A stretch of 64,000 nucleotides of DNA. Origin: Liolophura sinensis (Eukaryota; Mollusca; Polyplacophora; Chitonida; Chitonidae). Where the stretch lies: positions 12,451,504-12,515,503 of the forward strand of contig NC_088298.1 of the NCBI RefSeq assembly GCF_032854445.1. Direction: 5' to 3'. This document shows positions 41,811-55,773 of this stretch, one piece after another. Below the pieces are notes generated by a model. It saw only the letters and a program-made list of their open reading frames with translations. It was not told where the DNA came from and did not search any database. Both the position numbers and the translations under genes were made by a program. The stretch's first letter is position 1. Each line of letters begins with the position of its first letter.

Positions 41811-43150
41811 ATGTAAGTGACGATAACAGCCTTTCAGGCGAAACCATTTTTATTTGCTATAAGTTAAGTATGTTACCATGTAGAGCCCTAAACCAGGCCA
41901 GTTTTATTTCCTACTGATATAAGTTACGTTGACACCCTTATAGACGATGCCATTTTTATTTGCTATAAGTTAAGTATGTTACCATGTGAGCCCTAAACCA
42001 GACCAGTTTTATTTACCACCTTATGTAAGTTACGATGAAGCCCTTATAGGCGATACCATTTTCATTTGCTGCACCTTAAGTATGTTACCATGTGGAGCCC
42101 TATGCCAGATCAGTTTTATTTGCCACCGTATGTAAATTACGATGAAGCCCTTACAGGCGATACCATTTTTATTTGCTTAAAGCCCTAAAACAGACCAGTT
42201 TTATTTCCCACCTGATGTAAGTTACGATGACACCCTTATAGACGATGCCATTTTTATTTGCTATAAGTTAAGTATGTTACCATGTGAGCCCTAAACCAGA
42301 CCAGTTTTATTTACCACCTTATGTAAGTTACGATGAAGCCCTTATAGGCGATACCATTTTCATTTGCTGCACCTTAAGTATGTTATCATGTGGAGCCCTA
42401 AACCAGATCAGTTTTTTCCCAGCTAATGTAAATTGCGATGACATCCTTACAGGCGATACCATTTTTATTTGTTATAAGTTAAGTATGTTATCACATGGAG
42501 CCCTAAACCAGATCTGTTTTGTTTGCCACCTTGTGTAAGTTACCATCAAACCCTTACAGGCGATACCATTTTTATATGCTTAAAGCCCTAAACCAGACCA
42601 GTTTTATTTCCCACCTTATGTAAGTTACGATGAAGTCCTTATAGGCGATACCATTTTATTTGCTATACTTTAAGTATGTTACCATGTGGAGCCTTAAACC
42701 GGATCAGTTTTATTTCCCACCTTATGTAAGTTACGATGAAGTCCTTATAGGCGATACCATTTTTATTTGCTATGCCTTAAGTATGTTACCAAATGGAGCC
42801 TTAAACCGGATCAGTTTTATTTCCCACCTGGTGGAAGTTACGATGACATCCTTATACGCGATACCATTTTTATTTTGCTATGCCTTAAGTATGTTACCAT
42901 GTGGAGCCCTATGCCAGATCAGTTTTATTTGCCACCGTATGTAAATTACGATGAAGCCCTTACAGGCGATACCATTTTTATTTGCTTAAAGCCCTAAACC
43001 AGACCAGTTTTATTTCCCACCTGATGTAAGTTACGATGACACCCTTATAGACGATACCGTTTTTGTTTGCTATAAGTTAAGTATGTTACCACGTGGAGCC
43101 CTAAACCAGACCAGTTTTATATGCCACCGTATGTAACTTACGATGAAGCC
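41811..43150 (+). repeat. Fourteen-unit minisatellite with alternating unit lengths
   Basis: Units share TGTAAGTTACGATGAAGCCC, TTATAGGCGATACCATTTTT and CCTAAACCAGACCAGTTTTA. Spacing is about 106 bp, or about 85-95 bp where the central AAGTATGTTACCATGTG part is deleted. Unit starts are near 41815, 41925, 42016, 42122, 42217, 42321, 42427, 42532, 42618, 42724, 42832, 42940, 43025 and 43131. Blocks near 41932 and 42229, and near 42099 and 42905, are near-identical, so higher-order copying has occurred. Confidence 0.92.
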
Positions 43151-43159
43151 ATATGATAA

Positions 43160-46100
43160 AGCATGATTAATTTTTAAAACTTTGATATTCTTCACCAAGT
43201 TAATTCCCTCATCTTCAGACTAAATGCTGTTTGAAGAGATACTCAAGCATTGTTGACTTATGCTCATTGAAACAATAATGAAGTAATGTGTTGTACTAGG
43301 AGTTGGCGGTATCGAACATAAGCCGCGGGTAAGATCATAGCTATGTAAATGTATATAATTTGATGCCATGTAATAGGTATTCAGTTTTTATACTCCATCT
43401 CTGTCTAAATAAACAAACGAGTAACTTCTTACTGAGGGAGGTCCATCAATTCTATGGATGAGCACGTGTCAACATGTTTTTTTTTCGCTGTGTTGACGAT
43501 ATTGCTTTGCTCTGTCATTTGCCCTCACGCCCTGATGTATTGCTTAGTGGCTTTCTAACGCTAATCTATATTCCATCTAACGATTTTTTTTTATTACGGA
43601 CAACTCTCTATCTGTTCAGTACAATTAATACCAGTAATGTTACTTTTAATCTACATTGTTCATTACAAATCGGGCAACAAAATTAAACCCGACTTATCAG
43701 TCTACATTCTGGCCACAGCATGTTTTATGCTGCTATTAAAATTAAGCGGCTGTCAACATATTAACATTTTGGTTTCAGACTGCAGAGATTCGCTTTTTTC
43801 CCACGCATACCAATAAGTCCGCAATAATTCCTGCACTTATCTTCATACACTGACAAACTATGAATATTTTAAATTTAATGTTTCATTAAAATACAGTGTT
43901 TTCCATTACGACTTTTTTAATATTATTATAGCGTCATTAACATTACCACCTTAATTAACCAGTATATAGGTCCACCGTATTTAGATATACATGTGCGTTA
44001 TTTACTGAAACAGTCTGTGGTGTTAACGAAACACAACATCTTGAAAGCTGTTTTTATGGGTTTTTTTTTATCATACAACCTTTTTCATTTCCATCAAACA
44101 CCTCAAAACGAAAAGGTGTTTGTTATTAGTTTGTGGTGTTCAGAACACTGGCACTATTCCTAGTTTTTCCTGTCTCGGACACCATGTTTCTGTTCCTTCT
44201 CACTATACTCTACAACTCTTACGTACGAATGAAAGGAAGATAATAATAGCCAAAGAAAAACAAAAGAGGTAAGTATATGTAAATATATTCATGAGATTGA
44301 ACACAGATATCCGCTTGAGCTCAGTACAAATCTCGCAGTTTTGTCAACATATTAACCGTCCAAACTTCTATTTTACAGGTCAGACTTGATAGCCATTTTA
44401 GATCTCGTAACTTGGTGCATGTCTGCATCCAAAAACCAGATTCACGGATTACCTGTAAGGGGATGAATTTGGCAAATTCCATTAAACACACGATGGTAAT
44501 ATAAATTATGTTAAAACACTTTTGCTCTTCAGTTACAAAGCTCTAGAAATGATGTATGATAGGTCATTTTGGCCTATAACACTCTAACCAATCGTTCTCT
44601 GACTAAGAATGCAAATTTTTTGGAAGGGCGACACGGTTTCAGCGATGTGCGCCGCGGCCGTGTTTTACAGTTTTCGGGTTTTCCAGATGGTTAAGTTTTT
44701 CTGTACAATAATTTGTAAACGTTGTGCCTAATTTTTGTTAATTCAGTTGGACACGAGTGACATTATGGGATGGGCAGCTGGCATTTTAGTAATGTGCGTG
44801 AAATTTGTCCTTCGCGGCCATTGTTGTTTCCCAGTCGTTTAACTATTTCAATACTGATTGGACGGCAATAAAAACTGGACATTTAGATGTAGAACGAGAT
44901 TCAAAAGCGACCTATGTGACTATCTGGATCCTTAAAACAAATAGCAACTTATAGGATACTATCTCAAACCACATGAGGCGCATGTATGGCCGATTTCACA
45001 ATGCTATTTCTCACTTCTAGCAATAATCAGATTTTGAAATTAGCAGTATTGTATGAGACTTCGGTCAAAATGGCTTTATGGATTCGGCCTGAAATGGGGC
45101 AGAAATTAGAAACTAAAAATTATTAAAAATTTATTAGATTATTGTGTATGGAGAATGACTGCATAGTATTTTTATATGATTTTCAGTGTATTCATCATAG
45201 AACCCGTCTCATTGACAGTGTTTACCTATTTATTTAATTGATTGGTGTTTTACGCCGTACTCAAGAACATTTCACCTGTTCTTGACGACGGCGCTCACCA
45301 CTATGGTGGAAAGAAACCGGACAGAAACCCACTACAATCCGCACAGCGGCCGCATTGGTGCTGACGGTGTTAGATTTAAGTATTAGCGTTTGAACATGTT
45401 ATGAAAAGATTGCTTTATCTCACCCCTAATTGATCATTATTACTTCATATGTTAGTTTGCAGTCAGGTAAAGTTGATATTTACGTAAAAATAAAACAACG
45501 GTTTACTGTTTAGTGGATTCGGATTAAATTTTACAAATGGAATATGTCGGCGCATGGTATATATCTAATATGTTCTATGGTGAGAGCAAGGAAATTCTCA
45601 TGAATCTGTATGCAAACGATTAACACGGGTTCAACATTTAACTGCAACGGTCAGCTTGTATACACATACATCTACCTGAAAAAAATTAACCTGGTAGTTT
45701 TAACAGAAATACTGTTGTCTGACTGATGATAAATTGTATTCTGCTATTGTAGCAGATTGTTCTGTTAAACATAACACACATAATTCAATTAATTCAGCAT
45801 GAAGATTCTATCAGACTGACAGGATATTACATTGAATATATTCTAGCATCACTCAGACAACGGAATTTCTGTTAAAAAGTAACAGGTTATTTAGTGTAAT
45901 TTTTCCACAGTCCAAAACAAACTAAACTTCCCATTACTGTTCTCTTACAGTGGTGTATATATTTTCAATGTTATATATGTCAGTGTGTCTGCGTCCCTGC
46001 TAGACTGAGTCTACCGCTAAAATATTATTCTATACAGATATCATATTTTCACATATTAGTTCAGTTATTAGACAAGAAAAGGTAATAACTCACCGAGTAC

Positions 46101-49100
46101 ATGAATTTCACGCCCACTGTGTAAGCAAGCCTATGCTTTTGTGTCTGGCTGCTTCTCTATGGTAGATGTCAGTAATGAAATGGACGGGAGGAGATGACCT
46201 ACGTCACTTCTTATCTCTTATTGCCTTGGGGGGAGGGGAGGGGGGCATCGTCTTTCTGCCTGAGTAGATTTGTTAGACGAAACACTCTACTCTCTGTACC
46301 CATGTGAGTGGAAGAACCTCTATCAGCTGTGTGATATCAAATTGTTACAAAGCGTTATGTATATTCATGTCTGTCTCGAAAAAACGAAACATTTTGCTCA
46401 CGAACAAGTCAATGATATTCCATATCTCGACCAATCCTGAATATCAAACTTGATTTACAGTTAACGCTGTCAGTTAGTTGTTTATGGATGTAATTGGATA
46501 GAGGTACTTCGAGGACGTAAGGCGGCCAAATGCACATCTAAATGCCACATTAGTTGGCTACCATAAACAGCGGAATCTACCATAAAGATCTGTGTCGGCC
46601 GACTGACCTGAAATGCGTAAATATTTTAAAATTTTAGAAATATCATCACCGTTTTGAAAAAAGGGGTCTGACTGAAGAACAAAGGCATGTAAATAAACTG
46701 TCGCCGATCCACACCGAACACTTCAATGATGCTTTAGGTACTCACCTCTAGAAGACCGGTGATAGTGGTGACCTATTAAACTCTTCACGGTGATAGAAAT
46801 ATTGTACACATATAAATATCAACTCAAGTCTCAAGCGATGTGCACTAAACTTATGGAAAGGTTATACTTTCCTTCGCCCACAAAGTACTTTTTCCCTAAT
46901 TTTCCTTCCCGGGTTAAAACAGAGCCACATTACTGTAACGTGAGGCAGATTACCCAGTGTATATCATAACTAGAAGCCAACATGAGATGTTTGATAACCT
47001 ACATGTATATTCGAATATTTCAACTGAAATATGCCTATATTATTACTAGTTAAACAACTAACGTAAAACTGACCACCATCAGGTCATCCCCAAAATTATG
47101 TTTGTGAGGATCACCCTACCAACCATTAAAAAAAAAAAAATAAACAATATTTATGACGCTTTTGCCGTATTTTTTTTTTACTTTTCTCCCAATGTAAACT
47201 TTAAAACCCCTATCTTTCTCATTGGTCAGAATAAAAGAAAAAAAAATCCCTACCAACCTACAATATTTTTTCTAATTAAGTTCGAATTGATAACCCGAAC
47301 AATGACTTTTTTAAGCATGAAATCATATATAAAAAAATTCTTGAGTAGGGTATCAAAAATCAAATAAATAATGTACAGTGGTGACAAAGTAATGAATTTG
47401 GCAATTTATGGTTACAGGGCATCAAGGAGAGATTTGCTTGATTGGTATTTTAGGAATATTTTTAGGTATTTTTTAGGATATATATAAACGACGAACTCAA
47501 CTGGTTGCTACAAGTTTCTTCAAAGCGGGGACTTTCTCTCATCTTAAGTTGATGTTAAGTATTTTTGTTGCCATTGCACTTCAACAGAACCATTGTGTTT
47601 TCTTCAGCGTTACATTTCCTGTTTTCTCTGCCTTTTTTTTTTCGTCAATTCCCGGTCCCTATCTGACTTACTAGTGCTCGCTACGAAATTTCTCTTCCGT
47701 TGTTGGCCGAAGAAAGTTGATGGAACTATACAGAATCATCTTTCTCCGTTTCGGGACAGAATGGAACACAGCATTTCGTTTCTTCATATCCACGGGATAT
47801 GTTCATCTGTAATCTTGGTACTTTGGTTTACATATATATCCCATATACCCCAACAGATGTGCGTGTTTATGGAAAGTCATAATAATGTCACGGGCTTATG
47901 GATGGATAAGTGAGACGCGCCACTTCTACATGTATACCATTTCCAAGCACTGTGAGGAGTTTGACCGGAATTCAGTCTACCGTGACGACGTGCAGCTTAT
48001 ATTTATACATAAACCCAATTCACTTCACCATCACATATATTATTAAAGTTAACCGCCCGTGCCCTAGGGAACTTCATAGGTTTCTGTGCACTGCAGGTTG
48101 TTAGCGTTTGTCTCAGCACATATATTACTGGCAGCGAAATTCTGTTTGAAAGTAATGGGCGTCTAGTTTGTCTTCTACGGCAACCTTTACTGTTCATTCG
48201 CGAGATTCAGTCACCGTCAGATTCCTCTTCAGTGCAAGAGAAGAGGGATTTGCTTTAATGAGCGAAGTCTGGAACCCACTTCGCTGGAAAAGAACGCTCT
48301 CTGTGTGTTCCGAGCAAGCTTACTATGTATGGTGTGTTGAAGTGCATGCCTTCGTATGAAACCTACATGTAGTTAGCTGTTTTCACGCTACTGCATGTTA
48401 AGTGTAGTTAATGCAAAACGAAAACGTGGTGTTGGCATCTATAACGAAGTTCCACAATATGCATTTAAATTGAACTCATTTAAATTGAACTCAGCATCTT
48501 CCACAGCTACAGTCCCGTTTCTTTTAAGCTGCCGCTTTAATGCAGTTCTCTATTAAATCACTGAGGGTCGCTACCAAAATTTCGTGTAGTCTGTAACACA
48601 TAACACTACAAGCTGTACACATCGATGTGTTGAACGTCCATATTACTGAAAATAAAATGCAATCAAAATATTTTTCTGATTCGTATTGTTAAACTCCATA
48701 CAACTGTTTTCGAGACGAAAACTTCATTGCCTCGGGTGACGTCATAATTATTTAAAAGCGTTCAGTATATTTTGACGGAGAGCAAGACCAGTTATATTTA
48801 AACTGTGATTTTGTCTCTGGTTGGAATTATACGGTTGTATACATCATCTTAAGCTTAAACTGAGAGGATAGCAATCCTAAATGGTAAGCCTACCATAAAT
48901 AAATCCTTGTCATTTAAAGTTGACTTTACCCTTGCAAGCCTACATTAAATGAAAAAAAAATAATCGTTTAAGTAACCACGTCTAGTATAAATGAAAAAAA
49001 AAATTAATTAACGGTAGATGTTGCAACAAGGCTCCATGTAACAGTGTGATTCTTGTGTTCGATGACGACGAAATTCTTTCGCAACGTAATCTTATATGTT

Positions 49101-51780
49101 ACTGAAAATGTACCTAGCATATGTAAATTGAGTCCATACATGAGGTCACTGGGAAATAGAAGGTTCTAGTACCTTCTTTAGTTTAATCCATAATTTTCAA
49201 GGCTTTTATCGGATATCCGACAACATCCATAGGGGCCTACAGCAGAAATATGATAACAGAAGCTAATCATTAGATGAAGTAAATGGTATTTTAGATCTAG
49301 ACACAGCCCAAATACAGGGCCCAAATATTAATACACTACTAAAGAATAGTTCCTGATACTAAGCCCAGCTGATGTATTACATGTACAAAATGAGATAGGG
49401 CAACAATCAGTCTGCCTCTAGAGTTTACACGATATGGTGTAAAAAGGCATAAGATGACCACATCATTTTTGTTCTCTCGAACATGGTTCATATTTTCAGC
49501 ACGGTAGCATGTTAGACATATAATTAAAGCCGTGCAGCAGAGAGTCCTTCCCATATATATTAAGAACCTGTGCCAGATCAAAGAGTTTTGGTTTTAAGGT
49601 CTAAATCATCGACACCAAATGTACCATGTTAATAAACCAATGCAAATATGCAGTTTCTCGGAATCTGGTAAATTAGTTTGTATATAATAAATTAATGGTC
49701 GTGCACATCCAAAGACAAGTTAAATAGGTCCATTCACCTCCTCCGCAGAATAAATATATAATCTCTTAATAGAATCTTGTATAATCTCTTAATCTCTGTC
49801 TAAGAAAGCGTATCAAAAGTGTTGATAAGTCATTCATGTAATACCGACACTCACTGTGACGTAATTTAACTCGCAAGCTAGACGCAAGTTATCGTTTGTC
49901 TGGTTGGACAACAATGCTTCTAGACCAAAATGAGGCTAAATAAAGTTTGACGTAATGAAGCGAACACGATCAATTACTGTAGTCTTATCATATATGTACA
50001 CCAGCTCTTAGCCTTGTCAGATCTGTATTACATTCCTTTCACTTGCAATCGGCTTTCAGAGTAATGTGTTCCCTTCAATATACCAGCCACTGTGGTATTC
50101 CCCTGACTGATTGAAGGTTAAGGCTGCTTTTATCACCATGTCTTATTTAAGGAGTGTTAAACAGAGAAAGGCCGAGAAGCCTGACTGAAAAACTTAACTC
50201 GTGTTTAAAAGGTACAAAAATGTTTTTCCTTCATTTTTTTTTCAAAACAAGATAAAAGTTGATAAAACTTATTGACTGTAGGCAGGCATAATGACGTCGA
50301 GCCGTCACAAGGGATAGTCATCGATAACTGATAAAATGGCAGACTTGCTGCTTAATGTGCAAGCGTTAAGATGAGAGTTTTCAGTAGAGAATTCTGACCC
50401 CCCCCCCCCAAAAAAAAACAAAACAAAAAACACAAAAAAAACACAACTTTGCAAACAGCGTCCATAATAGATTCGGTCATTGTGTAAGAATGTATTGTGA
50501 TAACATAACGTCATCATTTTGACAATAATCATTATGGCAACCAACAGGACACGAGTGAAGTAAACTCGACGGCCGGATTGAAATATTTTTTCTCCTGATA
50601 ATACGGAGTCGATTGTTCATATAAAGGTTTGGCGTCAGTGGAATACCTTTTGTCACCTCCGAGAACTCAGGGGAAAAACCTGTTGAGTCTATACGGAATC
50701 CCGTGCTCTTTATGTCCTGTACCAGGGCGGTAGTGGTTTCTGGCGTCGAGGCATGGTGGTGGAGTCATACTTCCATATTCAGCATTAATAATTCTTGTTT
50801 ATGTAGTATTATAAGACGCCTTTGGCACTGACTTAAACTTAATCATATAGTATAACTTGAAAATTATATGATCCTGGATGGCTGGTCTGCAACACTACTG
50901 TAGAATCTACACATTCCAGCTGGTTGGTGTGAATTGTTGAAAACTGTAAAAAAAAAGTCCTAAAATTTTTGATTGGCGCTACTGAGACACCATGCACAAA
51001 GGCCTTTATTCCCACGATTTCAACAGTCAGAAGATCAAATCGATAATTTGAACATTTTCAAAATTATTTTCCACTGATCAAGTAACAATTGTGGGCGGGG
51101 AAAACTTTAGGGTATAATAAACAATTTTTTTTCCAACTCTTCATTTTCAGGAAAATACAGTGGGCTACTTTAATTTGTCTTTCACTTACATAGTTCCAAA
51201 AAAAAACTATGTGAAAAAGCACATACGCAAATTCGTAATGACTGCGACAGTCCGCAAAATGTTATTCACTTAAGGTTGTGTGTCGCTTTTCGCTCAGGCA
51301 CCTCATTAACAGAATGGCCCAGCTCAATAGATAGAGTGTAAAAAGTTTTAACGATCGAATGATCACTCGATCTACAAACAAAGCGACTGGTGGAAGTGTT
51401 TGTTCCCTCGAGTTACGCCCCCTGCATCATCAGTTTATTCTGGTCATTCTCATCAGGGATGACCCGCGTTTTGAAAGAAATACAACGTATTTAAGGATAT
51501 GTTGAATTTAAGATTTGTTTGAATTTAGCCCAGAGTGTCAGTTGACTGTGGAAAACGTGTATTCAGATTTTCAGTATTAAAGCATAAAATTTGCACATGA
51601 GTGTAGTAGTTGATTTATTTTCAGTTAGGGTTTACGGTTTGTCGGAAATTCCAGAAATTCGTGTCAGTTATGACCATATTTTGTGAAGAACGCAATAAAT
51701 GGTCGCACTTTCTGGATACAGACCATTCTAGTGTTGAGAACTGGCTGACCCCACTCCAGGTTTGGAATCAGAGGCGTTCA
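43160..51780. other. Intergenic DNA without a recognised gene
   Basis: AT-rich sequence with short frames of no recognised similarity. It contains an inverted SINE-A fragment at 45228-45360, a SINE tail fragment at 47333-47372 (TTCTTGAGTAGGGTATC) and homopolymers such as poly-C near 50398. A 106-codon frame at 47593-47913 has no recognisable domain and no supporting exon partners. Confidence 0.45.
45228..45360 (-). mobile_element. SINE-A fragment
   Basis: The + strand begins TTTATTTAATTGATTGGTGT, TTTACGCCGTACTCAAGAAC and contains a recombined AACCGGACAGAAACCCACTA followed by AGCGGCCGCATTGGTG. Internal deletions remove most of the body. Confidence 0.75.
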
Positions 51781-51801
51781 AGTCAGTCACTTACCCGGTA
51801 G

Positions 51802-52185
51802 TTATACAATGTCAATTGTTTAGATCACTCGTCCGGCAGGCCTTGAACAAGTATAGGATGTAGCTGATACAATGTCAACTGTCTAGATCACTCGTCCGGC
51901 AGGCCTTGAACAAATACAGGAGGTAGCTGACACAATGTCAATTGTCTAGATCACTCGTCCGGCAGGCCTTGAACAAGTATAGGAGGTAGCTGATACAATG
52001 TCAACTGTCTAGATCACTCGTCCGGCAGGCCTTGAACAAATACAGGAGGTAGCTGACACAATGTCAATTGTCTAGATCACTCGTCCGGCAGGCCTTGAAC
52101 AAGTATAGGAGGTAGCTGATACAATGTCAACTGTCTAGATCACTCAGCCAGCAGGCCTTGAACAAATATAGGAGGTAGCTGACAG
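51802..52185 (+). repeat. 63-bp minisatellite with a dimeric higher-order pattern
   Basis: Six units of ACAATGTCAACTGTCTAGAT, CACTCGTCCGGCAGGCCTTG and AACAAGTATAGGAGGTAGCT. Units alternate between an AAGTATAGG/GATACA form and an AAATACAGG/GACACA form, which gives a 126-bp dimer. Confidence 0.93.
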
Positions 52186-52696
52186 GAAGACTTTCAGGCG
52201 AACGAGCATTACTCCTCCGGTGAGCAGAAACGATCAGTGTCCCAACACAAAAAGAAGGTAGTTCACAGTGAATAGGGTTATAAGAGCTGACGTGTAGAAT
52301 TATAGCACTTATATCTCTAAAATTGTACTAACAGTATTTTGACCTCGGTGTCCTAATAAGACAGCAGAAAATCCTAGAAATCACGTTGCGGTTCTCCTGA
52401 TGTCAGATATCTACCAATTTGCTTTCGGCCGTGTCTTGGTTTATAGTAAACATATAGAACACCAATGAAGAGCTCAAATTAATCCTTACCAAGCAGAGAA
52501 TATCTGCAACATACACAAAACCTTCAGTAATGAAAATTAATCTAATGATCTCCTAAGACAATGGCATGGATGACATAACAAATATATGGATCACAACATT
52601 TATTTGTTCAGTTATTCAGGAAATTGTGAATGATTAATTTGACACTGCTATTGTCAGAAATTTGCAAAAATATGGATAGGATACACACGGCTTGGT

Positions 52697-52762
52697 AACC
52701 GCCCCGATAGCACAGTTGATAGAGCGTCCGCTTCGGCGTTAAACCCCAAACACTCACTCAGT
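52697..52762 (+). mobile_element. 66-bp SINE-B deletion derivative with target-site duplication
   Basis: The first part (CGCCCCGATAGCACAGTTGA, TAGAGCGTCCGCTTCGG) is joined directly to the last part (CGTTAAACCCCAAACACTC), with the middle of about 270 bases missing. It is flanked by the perfect 13-bp CACACGGCTTGGT at 52684-52696 and 52763-52775. Confidence 0.88.
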
Positions 52763-52883
52763 CACACGGCTTGGTTTGTGTCTGGATCATTAAGTCAAAT
52801 TTAAAAAAAAAACAAACCTTTTTCTAACTTCTGCGTGATCTATTCCTTGTCATTGTCTTACAAGATAATGAAACATAAGAAGA

Positions 52884-52985
52884 CAATACCACATAACAAG
52901 ATAATACCACATAACAAGATAATACCACATAACAAGATAATACCACATAACAAGATAATACCACATAACAAGATAATACCACATC
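52884..52985 (+). repeat. 18-bp tandem repeat
   Basis: About six copies of ACCACATAACAAGATAAT in near-perfect tandem order. Confidence 0.95.
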
Positions 52986-54059
52986 GCTAGAAAGGATTTC
53001 ATTAGAGCATAGTCGAGATATGATCTCTATATTCTAAACATTCCGAGGATTATTTTGATGGGTTGACTGTTGTGCTGTGACAAAATTTTCTGACAAACGG
53101 CACGACAGGAGATACTTATTGGATATTTTATAATCTATTTTATTGTATAGACATGTTGTCAGACGAGATTAAGCTTATCTCCTAATGGACATTGGGGAAT
53201 TTTTGCATCAACGAAATAGTCCAAAGCAGGTCAATTGACCTTCTTTTGGTGACCGACAAATAGGCTTACACGCTGGAGTCCCATCAGAAGGAATCCCCTT
53301 CAGTTTAAAGCAGATTTGCCAATAAAATTGAAGTTTTATCTGCCAAAAAACATTAAAAAAGGGTTTAGTGCTGGAGGTCACAAACACACCAGCTGAAGCC
53401 TCAAATACCGCATTGGTCGTTTTCGTTTGTGGAGTAGTCTCCGTTAAAACAAGAAGTTATAAGTTCGCTTTAGAGTGGACAAACTGGCTGTGGACCATTT
53501 CGTTGGTACGATGTTCGTTATGAGGTATCGGTCTATTTAGACGTTTTCGATTCACAACATTTGTATTAAAAAGTCTAGGCCTACTATGGGAAGCAAATTT
53601 GTGTAATATGTATTTACGTAATTTCTTGCATTTTGTTATTTTAGAATAATAGTGTTCTACAGCCCAGGACATGCAGGCTTATTGCCTATCCATGTGAACA
53701 GCATCATGTGTATGTGCACTATTGCTGCCTCTCTTACTGAAATATATTACCCATATTGAAATAATTGTTTCAATAAGCGTGACAAGTGTAAAGCGTATTG
53801 AATTACTTATATCAATATTCATTATATTGTAACTCCTAATGATTACTGATTTTATTTTACTAAGACATTTAATGTGCTGATTAATGAAAATGATCGTCTG
53901 AAACAAAAATAACTGTACATTGTGTATTTAAAATAAATTATTCCAAAATGACAAAGTAAACAATTTAAAAGCGGAAATAACTTGGGGATCGGAATAATAC
54001 ACGCCTCCCTCCGTGACCATGGAAAATTACCAGTCATCGAAATATAACTAAACAACTCC

Positions 54060-55480
54060 TAGAGGGTGTCCAGTGCCTCGGTCAGTGCTAAGTAGTCCAG
54101 AAACTTATAACAGACGTTATCAGGACCACACCCAGTATCCTGCGACTTTTTAAATGCAATTTTAAATTCATCGATAGTAAGAGGACGATTACAAGTTTTC
54201 AGGAAAAAGGGTAATTTAATTTTCTCCTGCTAGCTTTTAATATGTTGACATTACGAAAGAAAATTCTCAGAAGAAGATTTCTTAGAAATTCTTCATCTAG
54301 TTTACTAGCTATATCAGATGGAGAAGTTTATAAGTTATCTCCTTCGTTCAAATCCTAGAAGATTCTTCATCATTTTCGCACTTACCTTTCTGAACCATGT
54401 TCCATACTTTAGGCATAGGTGTTTTTGACGTAATGCCTGAAACACAGTTTTGGTCAACGAAAGCGGTTCTTGGACTTAAGTAATCGACCAGCTCTAGCTC
54501 TAAAAATACGAACCTGGTTTAATTATCATCAGTAGGACAAATATTGAAATTGTGCTCCACCTTTTTACGGCCCTTAATGCCTTTACGACAGTCCTTATCA
54601 TACCAGGGTTTACTTTTGGATTTTGGATTTGCCGAGGTCTTAGGGATAGTTCTGTTAGAATTAGTTCAGTAAATTTCATTGAAGGATTATCTGCAGCATT
54701 GAGAGTTTCTGGCATGATGCCAGCCTCACTGAACATCTCAAATGCTGTAACAAATTAGAAGTGAGATGTTCTGGGATAAGAGGAAAAGGATAACTACCAC
54801 AAAGATCATCATGCACTTTCCACGAAAAATCCGGGGCAAGTGATGGATTTGTGATAGTGAGACCAATGGCAGAGTAAGCTCCGTTACTTAATAGGTATTA
54901 GATAGGTAACTAAGTATTAGAACCATCGTTGAAATATGACGGATAAGAAACGTCTTCTAGTTGTTCGCCTTTATCGTTTATATTATTACTACCCAATAGG
55001 GGTTTATGGGAATTAAAACTTCCATTATTATAAAAGGTTTAGATAATTGTTCTTTTAAATTATGTAACTATGAATCTGACGGAGAATAATGTTTGGGAAT
55101 GTAAACCGAACATAAAATGATTATTTCGGGGAGCGAAACACTAACGGCCACAGCCTGAAGTTCTGTTCTCAGAACAACTGGGCTGTGGATAATATTACTA
55201 TTTATGAAGATAGAGGAATCTCTACTAGCTCGTTCTTCTTCATTAGAATGAGTACTGTATAGTGTGCAATTTTTGGATAGGATTATAATGTTAATCTGAT
55301 TTTAATTGTGGACTTGAGACGATCTGGCCAGAGTTGTAGCTTAACGCCCAATCAACCATGTTTTCTTCAAAGCAAATGACATCTCCAGCTGGTCGGTGCG
55401 GATCGATCAACAAGGGGGCATGTCTGAACCATGATTGGTCACAGAGTTTCATTAGGAACCTTAGGAGTTTGATCATTTTT
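54060..55480 (-). mobile_element. Decayed non-LTR retrotransposon (Jockey-like endonuclease and RT start)
   Basis: Read on the - strand, the remnant shows an AP endonuclease region: LCSVYIPKHYSPS near 55110-55070, a decayed form of the GDFNAH motif near 55030-54995, and NPSLAPDFSWKVHDDLCGS near 54850-54790. It continues through a linker (SKTPMPKVWNMV near 54430-54390) into the start of a reverse transcriptase (GCGPDNVCYKFLDYL near 54130-54085). Frameshifts and stops break it throughout. It ends before the RT catalytic core, so it cannot be autonomous. The family name is inference from motif style. Confidence 0.8.
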
Positions 55481-55773
55481 CATGGGCGCATTATTCATGT
55501 AAGCTGATGAAGGCCCTGTAATGTCACTGGATGTGGCGACAGAAAAAGTTGCAATTGTGGGTGGGTCCTACCTTTGTTTTAAATATTAAGAGTTGTTGTG
55601 GTAACCAGGCACAATTTGCCAGGGGCCGGCGGCGTTTTCTGTACACTTCTATTCTCATGCTATTATCATATCTGACGACCAAGCAGAGTAACAAGTCCTG
55701 GACTGGGCAGACAGTCATAAGATAACAGAAGAAACTGTTCATAAATTTCTTTTTAAAGAAGGATTTAACTCCA

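Noticed and set aside
42284-42997. Repeat protein with YVSYDEALIGDTIF motifs
   Set aside because: The frames are interrupted by stops in each direction and follow a non-triplet minisatellite.
47593-47913. 106-codon frame on the + strand with a hydrophobic start
   Set aside because: No recognisable domain, no cysteine or repeat pattern and no neighbouring exon; probably chance in AT-rich DNA.
51802-52985. CRISPR-like regular repeats
   Set aside because: The units are contiguous tandem repeats without unique spacers, in an animal genome.
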